Assembly (NCBI RefSeq): GCF_037975245.1
Contig: NC_092568.1
Location: 4,291,001 to 4,355,000 of the forward strand
Length of the DNA stretch: 64,000 nt
Source: Apostichopus japonicus
Taxonomy: Eukaryota; Echinodermata; Holothuroidea; Aspidochirotida; Stichopodidae
Direction of reading: 5' to 3'
Shown here: positions 1 through 13,000 of the stretch, one piece after another
Numbering within the stretch: position 1 is the stretch's first letter
Layout of the letters: each line of letters begins with the position of its first letter
Notes under the pieces: model-generated
The model's database searches: none
Told to the model about the DNA's origin: nothing
Seen by the model: the letters and a program-made list of their open reading frames with translations, nothing else
Program-made: the position numbers and the translations under genes

Positions 1-3
1 CAG

Positions 4-295
4 TGTGCTCATTATCCTATGTGGACATTTTTGCCATACAGGTATACACACTGTACAGTATGCTCATTATCCTAGATGTAGACAGTTTCACATACACACT
101 GCACAGTATCATTATCCTACAGTACAGTATGTTGACATTTTCGCCATACACACTGTAAAGTATGCTCATTATCCTACATAGACATTTTGATATGTACACA
201 CTGTACAATATGCTAATTTTCCTATGTAGACCTTTTTACATATATTGTACAGTATGCTCATTATCCTATGTAGACATTTTTGCTATACTGTACAT
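4..295. repeat. Minisatellite, about six copies of a 44-56 bp unit
   Basis: Units begin with TGCTCATTATCCTA and run through TAGACATTTT, a CATACACACTGT block and ACAGTA. About six imperfect copies lie in a row, and the array is cut by the left window edge. Open frames across it on the minus strand are repeat-encoded and not genes. Confidence 0.8.
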
Positions 296-1697
296 AGTTA
301 TGAACTATTGCTGTCAGCTTCTTGTCTTCCATAATTAATACATTTCTATTGTGTACATGTATCCACAATGTACAGTAGAGTACACTACAGAGCCCTTGGT
401 CCGTTATCTGATATACAGTAGATCTGTTTGTACAGTATGTTTCAAAACAGAAGTCCAATTTACCTTTATCACACAAATACAAAGTTCACAGTTTGATTGA
501 TTTACCTTATCATACTGTAGCTTTTAGAAAATGCCAGACACTTTTGGGAATTAGTAAACACTTTAGGAGTTTGAATCTGATTTGTGTAGTTTTTTTTTTT
601 TTCTCAGAGACAGATTGCATAAATTACTGCTGATATGGCATTTAGGTTTGGAACTTACAATTTAAAATAGTACGACATTAATTAGTTAAATTAATATGTA
701 CTTTTCTCTATTAGACATTTACAGCTCTCAGTGCACTGTGTTTATTGGGATTCAACAAAACCGACGGTACCTTTTTACCAGGTGTTTAGAGAAAAAAATG
801 CTGCAAATTAGTTTTGCATAGATTTTAATTCTTAAAACAAAAAAATCTTAGACATTGAGGAAGGTTGCATTAGACAATTGCATCAGTGTATATATAAATT
901 TACCCTGAAGGGATGGATGCTGTAACTGAGGTCCAACAATTGGAACATGGTACAGTACACTGTTCTTGCGTACAGTACCATGTTATGGCTTCCACTAGTG
1001 AGTTCAACTGATGATAAAAGATAACAAAGTTTAGTAAATTATGAGATGATGTTGTATTTTGTTTGGTTGCCGGTATAATTCAGTCGCCCTCACTTCTCTG
1101 TCTCCTTATACGACACTTATTGCACTGACGCTAATGCCATGTCTAAAGAGCATCCAGTAAACTTCTTAACACTTTCCTCTCCTAAAGTGTCTTCAGCACC
1201 CTAGCACTGTTCTCTCCCTTTGACTTGGGTCTCTCTCTTACCTGTCTCCCCCTAACATATGCATTTCAATTTAATGTAAATAGCTTAGTGAATACAAAAG
1301 ATTGTAATTAATGTCTTCAACATTAAGATCCCCATTGGCTCGCTTTGCCAGATCTCAATCCAGTACGACCATTCTTTTCCCAACAGCCATTATGTAGAAG
1401 TCCAGTACCATGCAGCCAGCTTCCTCATTTCCTACAAGTTTTTGCCATCCACTTCAGTCCCATTCGTTTTTGCTTTTATATGAAGTTTTCTGTATAGATA
1501 CAGCAAAGATCTGTTTTCAAGTTTTTCGGAATCTACAGAACTTAGCCTGGCAATCATTCACAGCCTAGAAGTTGTTGTGCCATATTTGTTATGAAGTCTA
1601 CTAGTGTAGATCATGACACCACTACTATAGGTGCAGTACATTGTGACTGCTTCCAAAATATGAAGTATATTTATGCCATATATGTGGTATAGAATTT
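296..1697. other. No gene recognised
   Basis: AT-rich spacer. It holds short palindromic bits such as the ACAGTACxxTGTTC area near 950-985. I see no exon with matching splice sites and no recognisable protein. Confidence 0.5.
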
Positions 1698-2311
1698 GCA
1701 GTGATTCATTGATGTGAACATCTATCAGTCTTTGTACTGGTTAGGCTTCAGTGAACTTGTGATATACTTTACGTATAATGCGAGGATCATTTATTTAAAA
1801 TTATTTGTGTCAACAATTTCCAATAGAATAAGTATACCTGCATTTACTATTCTGTTTTTAAGTGATTCCCTTAAAGAAGTATTTATGAGTTTGAAGAGAA
1901 CTAATGAAGACAAAACAATGTTTAAAAAAAAAGCACCAACTTAAATTAAACAACAATTTTTCTATAAAATCACTTCTCAATAATTGGTGAGTTGTATATG
2001 TAGTATAGAATTTGAGATCCTACTGCTTCAGGATAGAATTATACTTTGCAGTGATTCATTGATGTAAAACATCTACCAGTCTTTGTACTGGTTAGGCTTC
2101 AGTGAACTTGTGATAGACTTATAATGCAAGGATCATTTATTTAAAATTTCCAATAAAGATAAAAAGTATACCTGCATTTACTATTCTGTTTTTAAGTGTT
2201 TCCCTTAAAGAAGTATAATGAGTTTGAAAGAACTCGAGAAGAAGAAAAAAATGTAAAAAAACCCACCGACTTAAATGAAACTAAAATTTTCTATAAAATC
2301 ACTTTTCAATA
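1698..2311. repeat. Direct duplication, two units of about 270-285 bp
   Basis: The segment from 1698 to about 1982 (starting GCAGTGATTCATTGATG) recurs at 2048-2311 with roughly 85-90% identity and small deletions. Both end in TCTATAAAATCACTT. About 65 bp separate them. The second copy has indels that break the 76-residue frame at 1714-1944, so that frame is unlikely to be a gene. Confidence 0.85.
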
Positions 2312-2847
2312 TTTTCAAGTCATGATGGTTGCAGGCTTTTTCAGCATTCATCTTTGAATTAGATGGATTGTAGATCCTTAAACAAAGGATATATTAATTA
2401 TTTAGACCAAGGGGAAATCGAGTAATTAGCGTGTAACAGGATATGTTGACCCTTCATGGACTGTCAGCCATATTGTACCGGACACAGGAGATGACAATAC
2501 ACTGTGTTGCTCTGTTAGGCCTACTGTATGCTGCTCTACACAGTCTGTGTTATTGTTTCTACATATAGGGGCTTTTCAACACTAGGCCTAGCTACAGTAA
2601 TTCTGCTACTGTAGTGAAGGTGACACTGTCACTAGTTGCTACATTAGTGCTAATGCTGTGCAGCCTGTGCATGCTGTCACAGTAGGTACTAATACCGTTG
2701 TGGTTGCTATTTTGCAACAATACATGAACCACAGTACTATTGTTGCTGCTGCCTCTTGAAGAGAAGTCTACAATATGGCAGCATTTATAGCTGGTGCACA
2801 TGTATGTTATTGAATTCGCAATTACTAAACTGGACTTAATTGTTTGC
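2312..2847. other. No gene recognised
   Basis: Nothing beyond short chance frames. The 93-codon minus frame at 2592-2873 is low complexity and runs into a repeat fragment. Confidence 0.45.
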
Positions 2848-2911
2848 TTAAAGGCATTGATGACATGCCCCAAACCACGTGCCGCCCTCTGAAAAAGTTA
2901 ACTTTCCGTTG
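2848..2911 (-). mobile_element. Truncated end of the TGAAGACTCGC repeat family
   Basis: On the minus strand this matches the 3' end of the copies at 36099-36454 and 50032-50384. It begins CAACGGAAAGTTAAC and ends TCAATGCCTTTAA. The body and the other terminus are absent, so it is a relic. Confidence 0.75.
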
Positions 2912-4592
2912 TAAGACCGGTAAGACCGAAAAGAAAGATACTATTCAATAGGATGGACCTAACACAGGCTAGCCATGAAAGTGAAAGTACTGTAAGTCCT
3001 ATGCCTAACAGACATAAACAAACCACAGAGATTTGATTGGCGCATGATCTGTTGGGCGGGGCTTGCAAATTATGATTGAAGTTTGTAGAACCTACGGACT
3101 CGTTAAAAAATCTGGCGAATTTTATTCAGCTCAAAATGTTTAACGACAGATAACTCAATAAAAATAATGATTATTAATATGAAAATTGCATAGAAAAAAA
3201 CAGTGTTATTTTCACTGAGCTTATAGGGCAGTAAGCTGGAAAGGTCGCAGTTCAAATTTGGCAAACACACATTGAGACTTTAAGTATATCCGCGTATTAG
3301 TTTAAACATAAATACGTATTGATTCAAATACATAAGAGGATTAACTTTTGAATATAAACAGGTAGTAATTTGAATATATACACGTATTGATTCCAATATA
3401 TACACGTATTAAATCATGCTGTTGTCTAGATCATGTACATTAATACGTGTATATTCGTATTAATACTAGCATATATTATACAGTGTTTTTCCCATATGGC
3501 TTGCCATACACATGCAGAGAGTAATAGATACATGTACTTGATCAGCAGCTCATGGTAAACCATAGCAGCACTATTTTGTAAGCCGCAACAAATGTTTCCG
3601 TAGTTTGAGAAAATTGAAAATTGCGTGATGTGAGCTAGCTGATGTGCAGCCTATAAAATATAACTTACTGCCACTTTTTTTTTTTTTTTTTTTTTGGCAC
3701 TTTGCCATTTTCTTAGATTTGCCTCCCTATTACCACGAAAATCAAAACTGACCACAATGGTTTCTCTTAATAATGCAGACAGGCTCTGTTGTTTTGTTGA
3801 TTTTATGGAATAGAATTTAGAAATTTGTTAAACAATGAATTGCTTCCAGTACTGAATATTGTGCCTTTGAATATTTCCCAGTGGAGCCTTAATGGGAGAT
3901 GAATATTTTATAGAACTCTACATATGGTTTCTTTCCTTGGGCATGCACAACTGGCATGTCTGAACATTAAATGCCATTAAACAGCTTCCAGTCATGATTT
4001 TTGTTATAATTTGACAATGCAATCCAGGGGCTGTTATATTCTAAAAAATCTTTTTCCATGTGATGTCAGCCTTCTGTTCAATTTTCATTATAAATGATGT
4101 TTAATTTATCAAAGGGAGTATGAGTTTTGAAAATATTCTTGCAATTTACAGTATGGTTACGTATGTTTTAATGTAAAGCTTCAATTGCTTTTTCGTTCTA
4201 ACAAAAGAAGAGATCATATCAGTGGCATTGTATAAAAGTAAAATAAACATTACACTGCGATTAACAAAGAGACGCAGAATATCAAGAAAGGAATTTCACG
4301 CATTGTGTACAGTACCATCTTAATTTTTTTCTATGAAATTTGTACATCACACTTATCAAAAGGTGATAGATTCTACCTATCAAAAAGATTAGTAAACAAG
4401 CAAAGTGAATTATTTTATTTTATCTCACAGCATATAAAGACAAAAAGCACGCTGGATTAATGAAATGACCAAAGTTCTTCCAGCTAGTGTACTGATATAA
4501 AAAAAAAAACAGAAAAAGAAAAAAAGCAATGCAATGCAATTACGTCATTCATGTTTGGATCATATCTACCGTCAAGTGGGCTTGACTTTGAT
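2912..4592. other. No gene recognised
   Basis: AT-rich spacer. Around 3285-3470 the word ATACGTGTATAT and its relatives recur in both orientations without a clean period. A poly-T run lies at about 3676-3695. No exon is supported. Confidence 0.45.
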
Positions 4593-4606
4593 GTCACCAT
4601 GGTAAC
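4593..4606. promoter_or_regulatory. Candidate RFX X-box
   Basis: GTCACCATGGTAAC fits the imperfect palindrome GTNRCC-N2-GGYNAC bound by RFX factors. A CRE-like ACGTCA lies at about 4541 and an ATTGG (reverse CCAAT) box at about 4638. X, CRE and CCAAT boxes together are typical of RFX promoters. No transcript start or exon can be tied to it, so the role is inference. Confidence 0.35.
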
Positions 4607-6941
4607 TGTAACCCATCGTGCATACGCTCCTTCGTCATTGGTTAATTATCTATTAGGTATATAGTTATTTCATAAGTGAAGCCGTGAGGTTTGCTGTACT
4701 GCAATGATGCGTAAAAATGAAATTTCCACATCATCAATTAGTGGTAATCTAGGTTTTTCATGTAGTACAGTTCAGGTTGGCTCACTGCCAAGGTCTTTGT
4801 TTCAAGTTTACTACAGTTCTTTAAAAACACAAAATAACACACAATTTTGTGGGTTATTTCTTCATTACACCGAAAGATCAAATTTCTTTGATGAAATTCC
4901 TGCAAATAAATACTAGATCTGGTGTTTGACATTTATGATCTGTCAGTGGAAACAAATAAACAAAAAAGGTTGAGATATCAGTTAAAGGAGACACAATTAC
5001 CTTTTTTCTTTCTTTTTCTTTCTCATATGGGAGACATAAAATATTTCATATTCTTTTGTGAACATACAATGCTGAAGACAAAAACAAGTCTTCCTATGAT
5101 ATCCTTGAACCACTTGTGCTTGAAGTGTTTATGTTTTTCTTTCTTTATTACAATGGTTATTTTCTGTCATGGGGATGAGCTTTGCGAGTGATGACTCTAA
5201 CATATTGATGGTCTTAACATGACCTATAATGATGACTTTGATTTCCGTTTCAATGCTGTTAACATTTCTCCTTTGAAAAATTGAAATGAAAAACAAAGGA
5301 AATGTAAAGGTCTCAGATCTTCGTAGCAGACTGCATCACGGTTTAATAAACTTGCAGTTCTCAGACATAGAATATGTATAAAAAAAACAAACAGATTATG
5401 ACCTTTTATGGCTGATTGGGGAAGTTGTCCTGCGCTAAAAATATCCTATCATAGAAGCTAAACATGATGACTGGGTGGTGCATCTTCTTAAACATCAATG
5501 GAAAATATACAAATGTTTGTTATATCATGCAGTCATTTATGTCAACTAAATATTGGCAAATCCACCCAGGTATAGGAAGGTTTCCTTGACAATTAGGCCT
5601 TTCCGTGCTATGTGAAACTCCTTTTGTAGCTGTACAGCTTCCACGCCACACTATATATGGTACCTGTATCACATAATAAGCAATATATGTATTGTCAGAC
5701 TTAATGGTTGGAAACAAGTGTTTTTTTTGTCAACTGATGGCGGCTTTCAATTTGATTGCCTAGCAGCCAAGGTTAAAGTCAGAGTCATGTGTCTCCATAA
5801 AAAAAAAAAATTTAGACATGAGGGTAGAGTACAGTAGATTGACTTTATAATTACCAGTGTAGTTAATACAATGTTAGTAAGGTAAGTTAACTCTATGTTG
5901 AAATCATGAAAGTACATGTAGCTGATGCAAATATAGGCTAAATTAATATTAAATATAAAAAAAGAAAATAATCGGTTCTTTAATTGCTTTATATTCATTA
6001 ATATAACCAGCAGTGTTATTTTTATGCCAGCATGAATAGAATTTAATTCTGTATGAACAGGTCTCTTCATGTTCACAGGCATATGTTCAGCTATGAAAGC
6101 CTGATCAGCAGATCAATGTACATGTATACATATTATGCATACCTTGTTCCAACAATACACATGGTCTGTACAACAAGTTGTGTATACTTTTGGGGGGTTC
6201 GGCAGGGGGGGAGGTGGTCGGGAGTGAGAGGCTGGTCTAACTAGACCAGCCCAGTGAGAGGCTGGTCTTACTAGACGACTTATTCAATAAAATCAACTGC
6301 TTAAACTTTGATGGGTTTACACTCTGATACCGCTTACATATGAAGGATAAAAGCAGCAAACTAACCTGGGTGTGAAAATGTATATGTGTAATATAAATCA
6401 CTCAAAGAGGTGGGTGTGGGACAGGGGGCTATGTGGAGTGATGCCTGTTACTTTTATTCACTGAGTAACATACAGTACAGTTAACTTTAAGCTTTTTGAT
6501 CCCAGTAATTCTTGAAGTATAAGCTGCCGCAGGTCAAAGATATGCCAATAAAAAATTGAGAGAAAACCACTGGTGCCAAAACCATGTAAGTCCTACATTT
6601 GATCTCCCCCTTTCCCCACTAGCTCACTCACCCCACTGGTAACTGAATCTTACAACTCAACCAATAGAGTTTCCAACATTTTTTTACGTAACAAAAAGTA
6701 TCAGTAAACACAGTCATAATTAAAAGGGCCATGCACTGTCATCATAGGTCTCCTATACACACGTATAAGAAATAGTTCCTCCATCCTGCCTTGAAAGAAT
6801 TCAGTTTTCTAGCTTTAGCTATATGTACCTCAAAAACAGTTATGACTGGATCTCTCACCATCAAGTATAGTAAAGTACATTGGCTTAATATGGTATGCAA
6901 TATTGACAATCTAAATATTGTTCTATCCTTTCACCCAATAG
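4607..6941. other. No gene recognised
   Basis: Several open frames of 60-110 codons on both strands look like chance frames, with biased low-complexity composition. A perfect small hairpin (GGCTGGTCT ... AGACCAGCC) lies at about 6229-6250 and the left arm is repeated at about 6258. Earlier stonin exons could lie here, but none is recognisable. Confidence 0.4.
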
Positions 6942-7025
6942 TGCAGAGCCTAGAGATGACAGTTCATTTCATTATTTTGATGTCGAAAGAATCATCTTGG
7001 TATGTTGACAAGTTGTCTCCGCAGG
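6942..7025 (+). CDS. Stonin exon, probable
   Basis: An 84-nt stretch is bounded by a pyrimidine-rich acceptor (CACCCAATAG) and a GTGAG donor. It is phase 1 at both ends, like every other intron of this gene. It encodes a beta-strand-like SLEMTVHFIILMSK segment that sits where stonins have the strand before the IRxPIPE motif. Assignment rests on phase, splice sites and position. Similarity is weak. Confidence 0.5.
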
Positions 7026-10000
7026 GTGAGGCTAGCTGGTATTTAGTAAAAACCTCAGAGAGAAAGGAGAAATAGAAACGAGTTTGAATCTTTTTGCCTT
7101 CATTGGAAATTCAAAAATGGGAAAAAGCATTTATGTAAATCTTATAAATCCATATTGAGCTTTAACAAAAGTTGTGATGTTTTTCAATCATCTTAATATG
7201 ATACGAACCCGGATGATGAAAGGATGTTGAAAAGAGATGGAAAGTGGATTATAAGAAAGCATTATTGACCGTATATGAAACGTAATTGCTACAAATAAAT
7301 TACAAGGATTGATAAAAGATGATTGAAATATGGTAGGGGAATGTATGATGGTTATCTTTCTGATTTAGTGCTATACTCTTTTGTAGTAAACTGATACAGT
7401 AGTATGTCATCCATTCAGCTCATGTTTGTTGGACTCTCCCATGCAGTTTCTCTCATAGCTTAATTTGCCTGATTTTCATACTAGAAGCCAAATGCTAAAA
7501 TAATACTTTTCTTTGATATTTCTGGAGATTTAACCAGCATCAGTTATGGGATCATTTTGCCTGGCATTTAGCCTGCCATGGAAGTCAGTACGACAATAAT
7601 TTATCAACAAAGCTGAAGTACTCGACTCTATGTGTTACTCTGGAAATTCAGAAACTTGGACTTTACAGATATATATGGCTTTGGACTATGTTCACATGAA
7701 CCCAGATGTGGCTGTGAATCAGGGCTCAGCTGGACTTGACAACACCCAGCTCTGCTTGAAAGAACGTTCATGTTCTGGGTATCTTAATTCTGGATTGAGT
7801 ATAAGGCTGTATTTGATGACTTGGACAACATTTTATCCATTTTCACTGTTATTTTGAATTTCTTCATGATTTTCGTTTCAAAATTTCTTCTTTATTCCTC
7901 AGCTCGTGGACCGAAGCAGAATTTCCATCACTTTACATGCTTTGACCTTATGATCAGAATACCCATTCCGGAGTCACTGATTGGCTACTTCAGAAGGAGA
8001 AAGAGGATGGGCTTCACGTCTGTGAAAGGAGTCATCAAATCTCCTGACCAGATCAAGAAAGGTACTGTGCAGTATAGTAAAGTGTAGTATAGTTTAGGAC
8101 AGTAAAGTATAGTACAGTACTCTCTCTCGAGTCGACAGAAGTACAGTGTATAGTATCGTATAGAATATATTACAGTAAAGTATAGTATGTACAGTATATT
8201 ATACGTATATTATTGTAGATTATAGTACAGTGTAGCATTACATAGTACTCACTCATAGTACAGTATAGTATAGTTCAGTACAGTACAGTACAGTACAGTA
8301 CAGTGTTTAATATAGTATATATTACAGTAAAGTATAGTATAGTGTAGTATAGTACAGTATACGTATTGTATAGTTTAGTATAGTATAGTACAGTGTAGCA
8401 TCGCATAGTACTCACTCATAGTACAGTAAAGTATAGTACAGTACAGTGTATAGAAAGTATAGTATATATAACAGTAAAGTATGGTACAATATAGTACAGT
8501 ATAGTATAGTTCTTATATAGTACAGTAAAGTATAGTACAATACAGCATAGCACAGCACAGCATAGTATAGAGTATATATAGTATAGTATTCTACAGAACA
8601 GTATAAAGACAGCTCGATCACTTTAGCTGAGACCACTCTTCTGGGTCTTTGAAACAACTGCAAGCCTGGTCAACTTGTCAGGTATTTGGTATACATTTAT
8701 GGAAAGACCATTGAAAAGTGTTTCAAACATGAGTGATGCATGTGATATGGAGGTATCATATTTTTGGTGTGGTTCAATAGTTATCAATAGGCTGAGATGC
8801 CAGGCAACAGCCCGACCTATCACGTAAATGGTCTGCGATATCAGGCAACAGCTAGATTTTTCAATGCAACAGCTTGAGATGTCAGTAAACAGTCTGGAAT
8901 GCCAAGTGAGAATCTAAGATGATAGACAATGTCCGAAGATCTCAGGCAAAAATATGATTAGTCATGCAACATTAGCCTGAGATGGCAGGCAGCAATCTAA
9001 GGTCTCAGACTCTCAGGCAAGCTTCTATGCTAATGTAGACAGCAACCAAATTTATCACACAATAGTTTGCCATGTCAACCAACACATTTATTGTCAGTCA
9101 ATGTGAGATGTTTAACACGTACAAGAGTTTGAGATATTCTACAACTTGCAGTGACACTTATAGAATATTAACAAGGCATAGACGAATTATCACAGAGCAT
9201 TTCCTGATTGAACGGTTATGATAAAACAATATTGGAGCGTGCTATGTTGTAATTAAATAATTGACTGTTTGTAATCACACAAGGGGCAGTTTAATGTGTT
9301 GTATGTATGTATGACATTACACATAATTAAATCCGGTGAGGATCGACACGATTAATTGTCATGTGCATTATCCATCAATGATACAATTCATAGATCACGG
9401 TTTTGAGGAACAAATGCCATTCTAATTGAGGGATCATATTGAAATTATCATTGGGTTCAAATAATGAGTACAATGATGATAGTACTATAGCCCCATGAAT
9501 GTAGTAATTAAGTAATGTCAGTAATGGAGCACTATCTTTTGTCTTAGTTCAATACATATTAGATTTATCACCAAAGAGAAGTGAAACTACAGTATTTTGG
9601 ATTAACTTCATTCTAGCAAAAGAATTTCATGTTCATTGGTGATTTTTGAAAGTCTGTGTTCCTTTGTTAATTTACATCTACAGTACAGTCGAAAGTCTCT
9701 TTCCAATGTTTTCAATATTGTTTAAGACTTTGCAGGTCATATTGTTTTGCTAACATTTACAGTATCTATATAATTATGATTAGAAATGATTGTACTGTAG
9801 AGAGTTTGTTCTGTAAAAACATAAATTGCCAAAATAACTTAAAGATGTTTTAAGGAAAAACAAGCTGAATGATAAAATTGAGGATAAGTACACTTGGGAC
9901 AAATTGAAAATACAGATGAGATCATAAAAGCAAAGTTAAGCAAAGTTAAGACTTGAAAATTAAGGTAGACTTTCTTATACCGAACAATTTGAGTACAAAT

Positions 10001-13000
10001 GTTTGCATTTTAGATGAACATATTCTGGTATACAGTAAATCATTCTTGAAATCTCAAAAATGATTGATTACCTGCCTGTGATGAAATTACCTATCAACTA
10101 TTGGCTTGTTATACATTAACTTTGTATACAGTACAAGGTGAAGTTTCAGCTCAAATTGTTCCAACTTATAGTAGGAAGAAGGGGTTATTCACAATAAAAC
10201 ATAAATAGGTAAAAATAAATCAATAAAAAGGTAAACAAGGAAAACACAAATGAATGAGTCTTTTTATATTTTTTTCATTTCAGCTTTAACATCTACTAAA
10301 TATTGATATTATTGCCATATCTATTTTCTGTACCCATTATAGACTGTGGTCTCTGTGAGTCAGTCAACAATCAAAAGGTATAACTTGGATGTTATAACCT
10401 AATTCAGGGAAAAAGTTAAAGAAAAGGATAGAATTTAGGATTATATTAATCTAGTTTAGAGGTCTAATTTCATTATTCTGTACAAAAGGTAATTTAAAAC
10501 CAGAGTGTGTTCATTGTGTGAGGATAGGTAATTTCTCACGTGCTAACAATAATCAAACCATTGATATTCTGCATTTAATGTACAATCTCAGTCAGCTTTG
10601 TGAACATTTTTGTTGTTGAAAAAACAAAAGTGGAAAAGAATCAAAACAGCATGAAAAAATGCTATGAATATATGATAGATATGATGATATCCATTTGTTT
10701 GGGCATTTGTTATTCTTCCTTTCATATCTTTGCAACTGATACCAGACAACACTCTTATCATATGATTCATGCCACATAGCTTGGCAAACAAATAGCTGCT
10801 GGTATTCTTGGGAACTTTTCATATTTCAAGCACCAGCTGAGAGTACTTGAATGGAAAGAATTTCTCAAATCTATGTAGGTTATATCTATGTATATATATT
10901 ATATTAGGGACTGAACAGAAATTGTGATTTTTGGGGGACCAGGGGATGAAAGAGAACGTTTTTTTTCCCCTTCTTGCATGACCAACTATTATCTGCTTAA
11001 CATCCATACAGTTATGTGACTTGTAAACCACATCAGAACTGTTGGTAAATGAGCAGGGGCTGGGGAAGGGGCAGGGATGGCAGAAAGGGAGGGTTTGGGA
11101 AAAGCAGGACTAATTTCAGGCATTTGTGAAATCTATTTGTTCCTGCTTATCAAAATGTCAAGTTTTGTGATTTTTCTTTACCACCAGGGAGCATCAGACC
11201 TCACCTGTTGGAGGTGTCTGTTGGCAGTGCCAAGTATGAACATGCCTTTGGTGCCATTGTTTGGAGAATTGAGAAACTCCCGGAGAGGAACACAGGTAAA
11301 ACATTTACAGAAGAGTGAGGTGACATGATTGTTAACAGACTGCAATTAGATATAGGAAACTTGAAAAAATGTGTCATTATATACCCCCAGATAATTATGC
11401 TAGAAGGAAGGAAAGGTCACATACTATACGTTTGAAGCCTTGTTAAATGTTACCATACGATTCTCTTAGATGTCATATCATTACACCGATCTTGCCTATT
11501 TGTAAATCCGTCCTAGATACACCACTTTTTCCATAAAAAGTAATGAGCCATTGGTCGGGTAGGGTACCCCAGGAAAAAGTGGGATATCTAGGACAAATTT
11601 TCTTATAGGCAAGATCTGCGTAATGTATCATTGTCTTCTTCATGGTAGACTGCAGAAGACTAAAGGAGGATACATCACAGAGATACAATACTTAATTTTA
11701 GAGGCCTCCTTTAAATTTGTATGATGCACAGGTGGTCTTGGCAAATGTTGCTCTTTAAACAGGTTGAAGTATTTTAACATAACCCTCATATGGACATTGT
11801 GTTCGTGAATATGTTGGTCATTTAATCTTTGGAAATGTTTACAAAATGTTTACAAAATATTTAAAGATTCCTCTACTTTGAGCTACTGTAGTATGATATC
11901 ACACAGTAGATTTATTAACATCCTCCTGAAATGGATGTTTGTACATTTGTATCTTCCAAAATGAAACCAAACTGTTATTAGTTTGATTTTTTTTAGTTGA
12001 GGGGGGGGGAAGCTCATCATACCTGTAAGCATAAAATGTACCAGATAAAATGCTTCTTGAGTTCCAATGTTTCATTCCTCTTTCAAATTAATTGCATGTT
12101 TTGTGGCATATTACCACAGTGCACAGATCACTTGTGCATGAGGCAAGTAGCTTCTTTGCTTGTAAACAGACTGGTAGTTATGGGATCCAGATATTGTTGT
12201 CTATTGCTGTTAACTTCCTGAAACCGTCTTTAAATGTGTTAAAATCAAGCCTTCCGATTCAGTCAAATTGACAGTCTTGATGCCAGTAATTGTAGTCACA
12301 TTATTAACACATCCCGTCTGGAAGTTTTATTTTGATAATATCCCACCATGCTCATACTGATAAAATCTCTATGACTTCCGATTAATATATATCTTATAAT
12401 TGGATGTTATGGTTTAGGGGATTCACCTATATTCACCTGTACGCTGCTTGACAATTTGAACAGGAACAGCCCCACTGCATTATGTGATCTATGGCCTACT
12501 TTCATAGTTTTGATTGAATTAACAGGCATTGATTACATTCCGTCTTCCACCAAGTTCAAATGTCAATTTCTTTACATCCTTTCATATAGGATATAGTTAA
12601 AAGATTACTAGAATGGTTTGATAGATTGATGTTTCCTATAATCATTAATGGAATAGCTACTGAAGAAATCTTATTAGGAAGTCAGGTCAGGAAGTCAGCT
12701 TGATTCTTTTCAATCTGCAGTAATCTGCTGTTCCTCTACAACTCTTGGGCGCTTAGGAGGTTACATGGTGACTTGATTCAGGTTTTGAAAATTGTGTATG
12801 GTTTTGACAATTTATCCTTCACTCATGACTTTTTCATGTTTGCTAATTGTAGTTGTACCAGAGGTGATTGTCTAAATCTCCAAAAGTCACAAAGTAGGAT
12901 TAATATTTGGCATACAGTAACTCTTTTCTCTAATAGGGTTGTGAATGAGTGGAACGGTTTGCCTGAAAAAGTTGTACTTGCAAGTAGTGTGAATTGGTTT

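Noticed and set aside
3222-3270. tRNA-like B-box word (GCAGTTCAAATTTGG)
   Set aside because: No matching A box at the right distance and no cloverleaf can be drawn.
7630-7857. Frame just before the stonin exon as a possible earlier exon
   Set aside because: No donor gives the required phase-1 junction, the intron would be only about 120 bp, and the sequence does not resemble the mu-homology domain. The 6942-7025 segment fits phase and position better.
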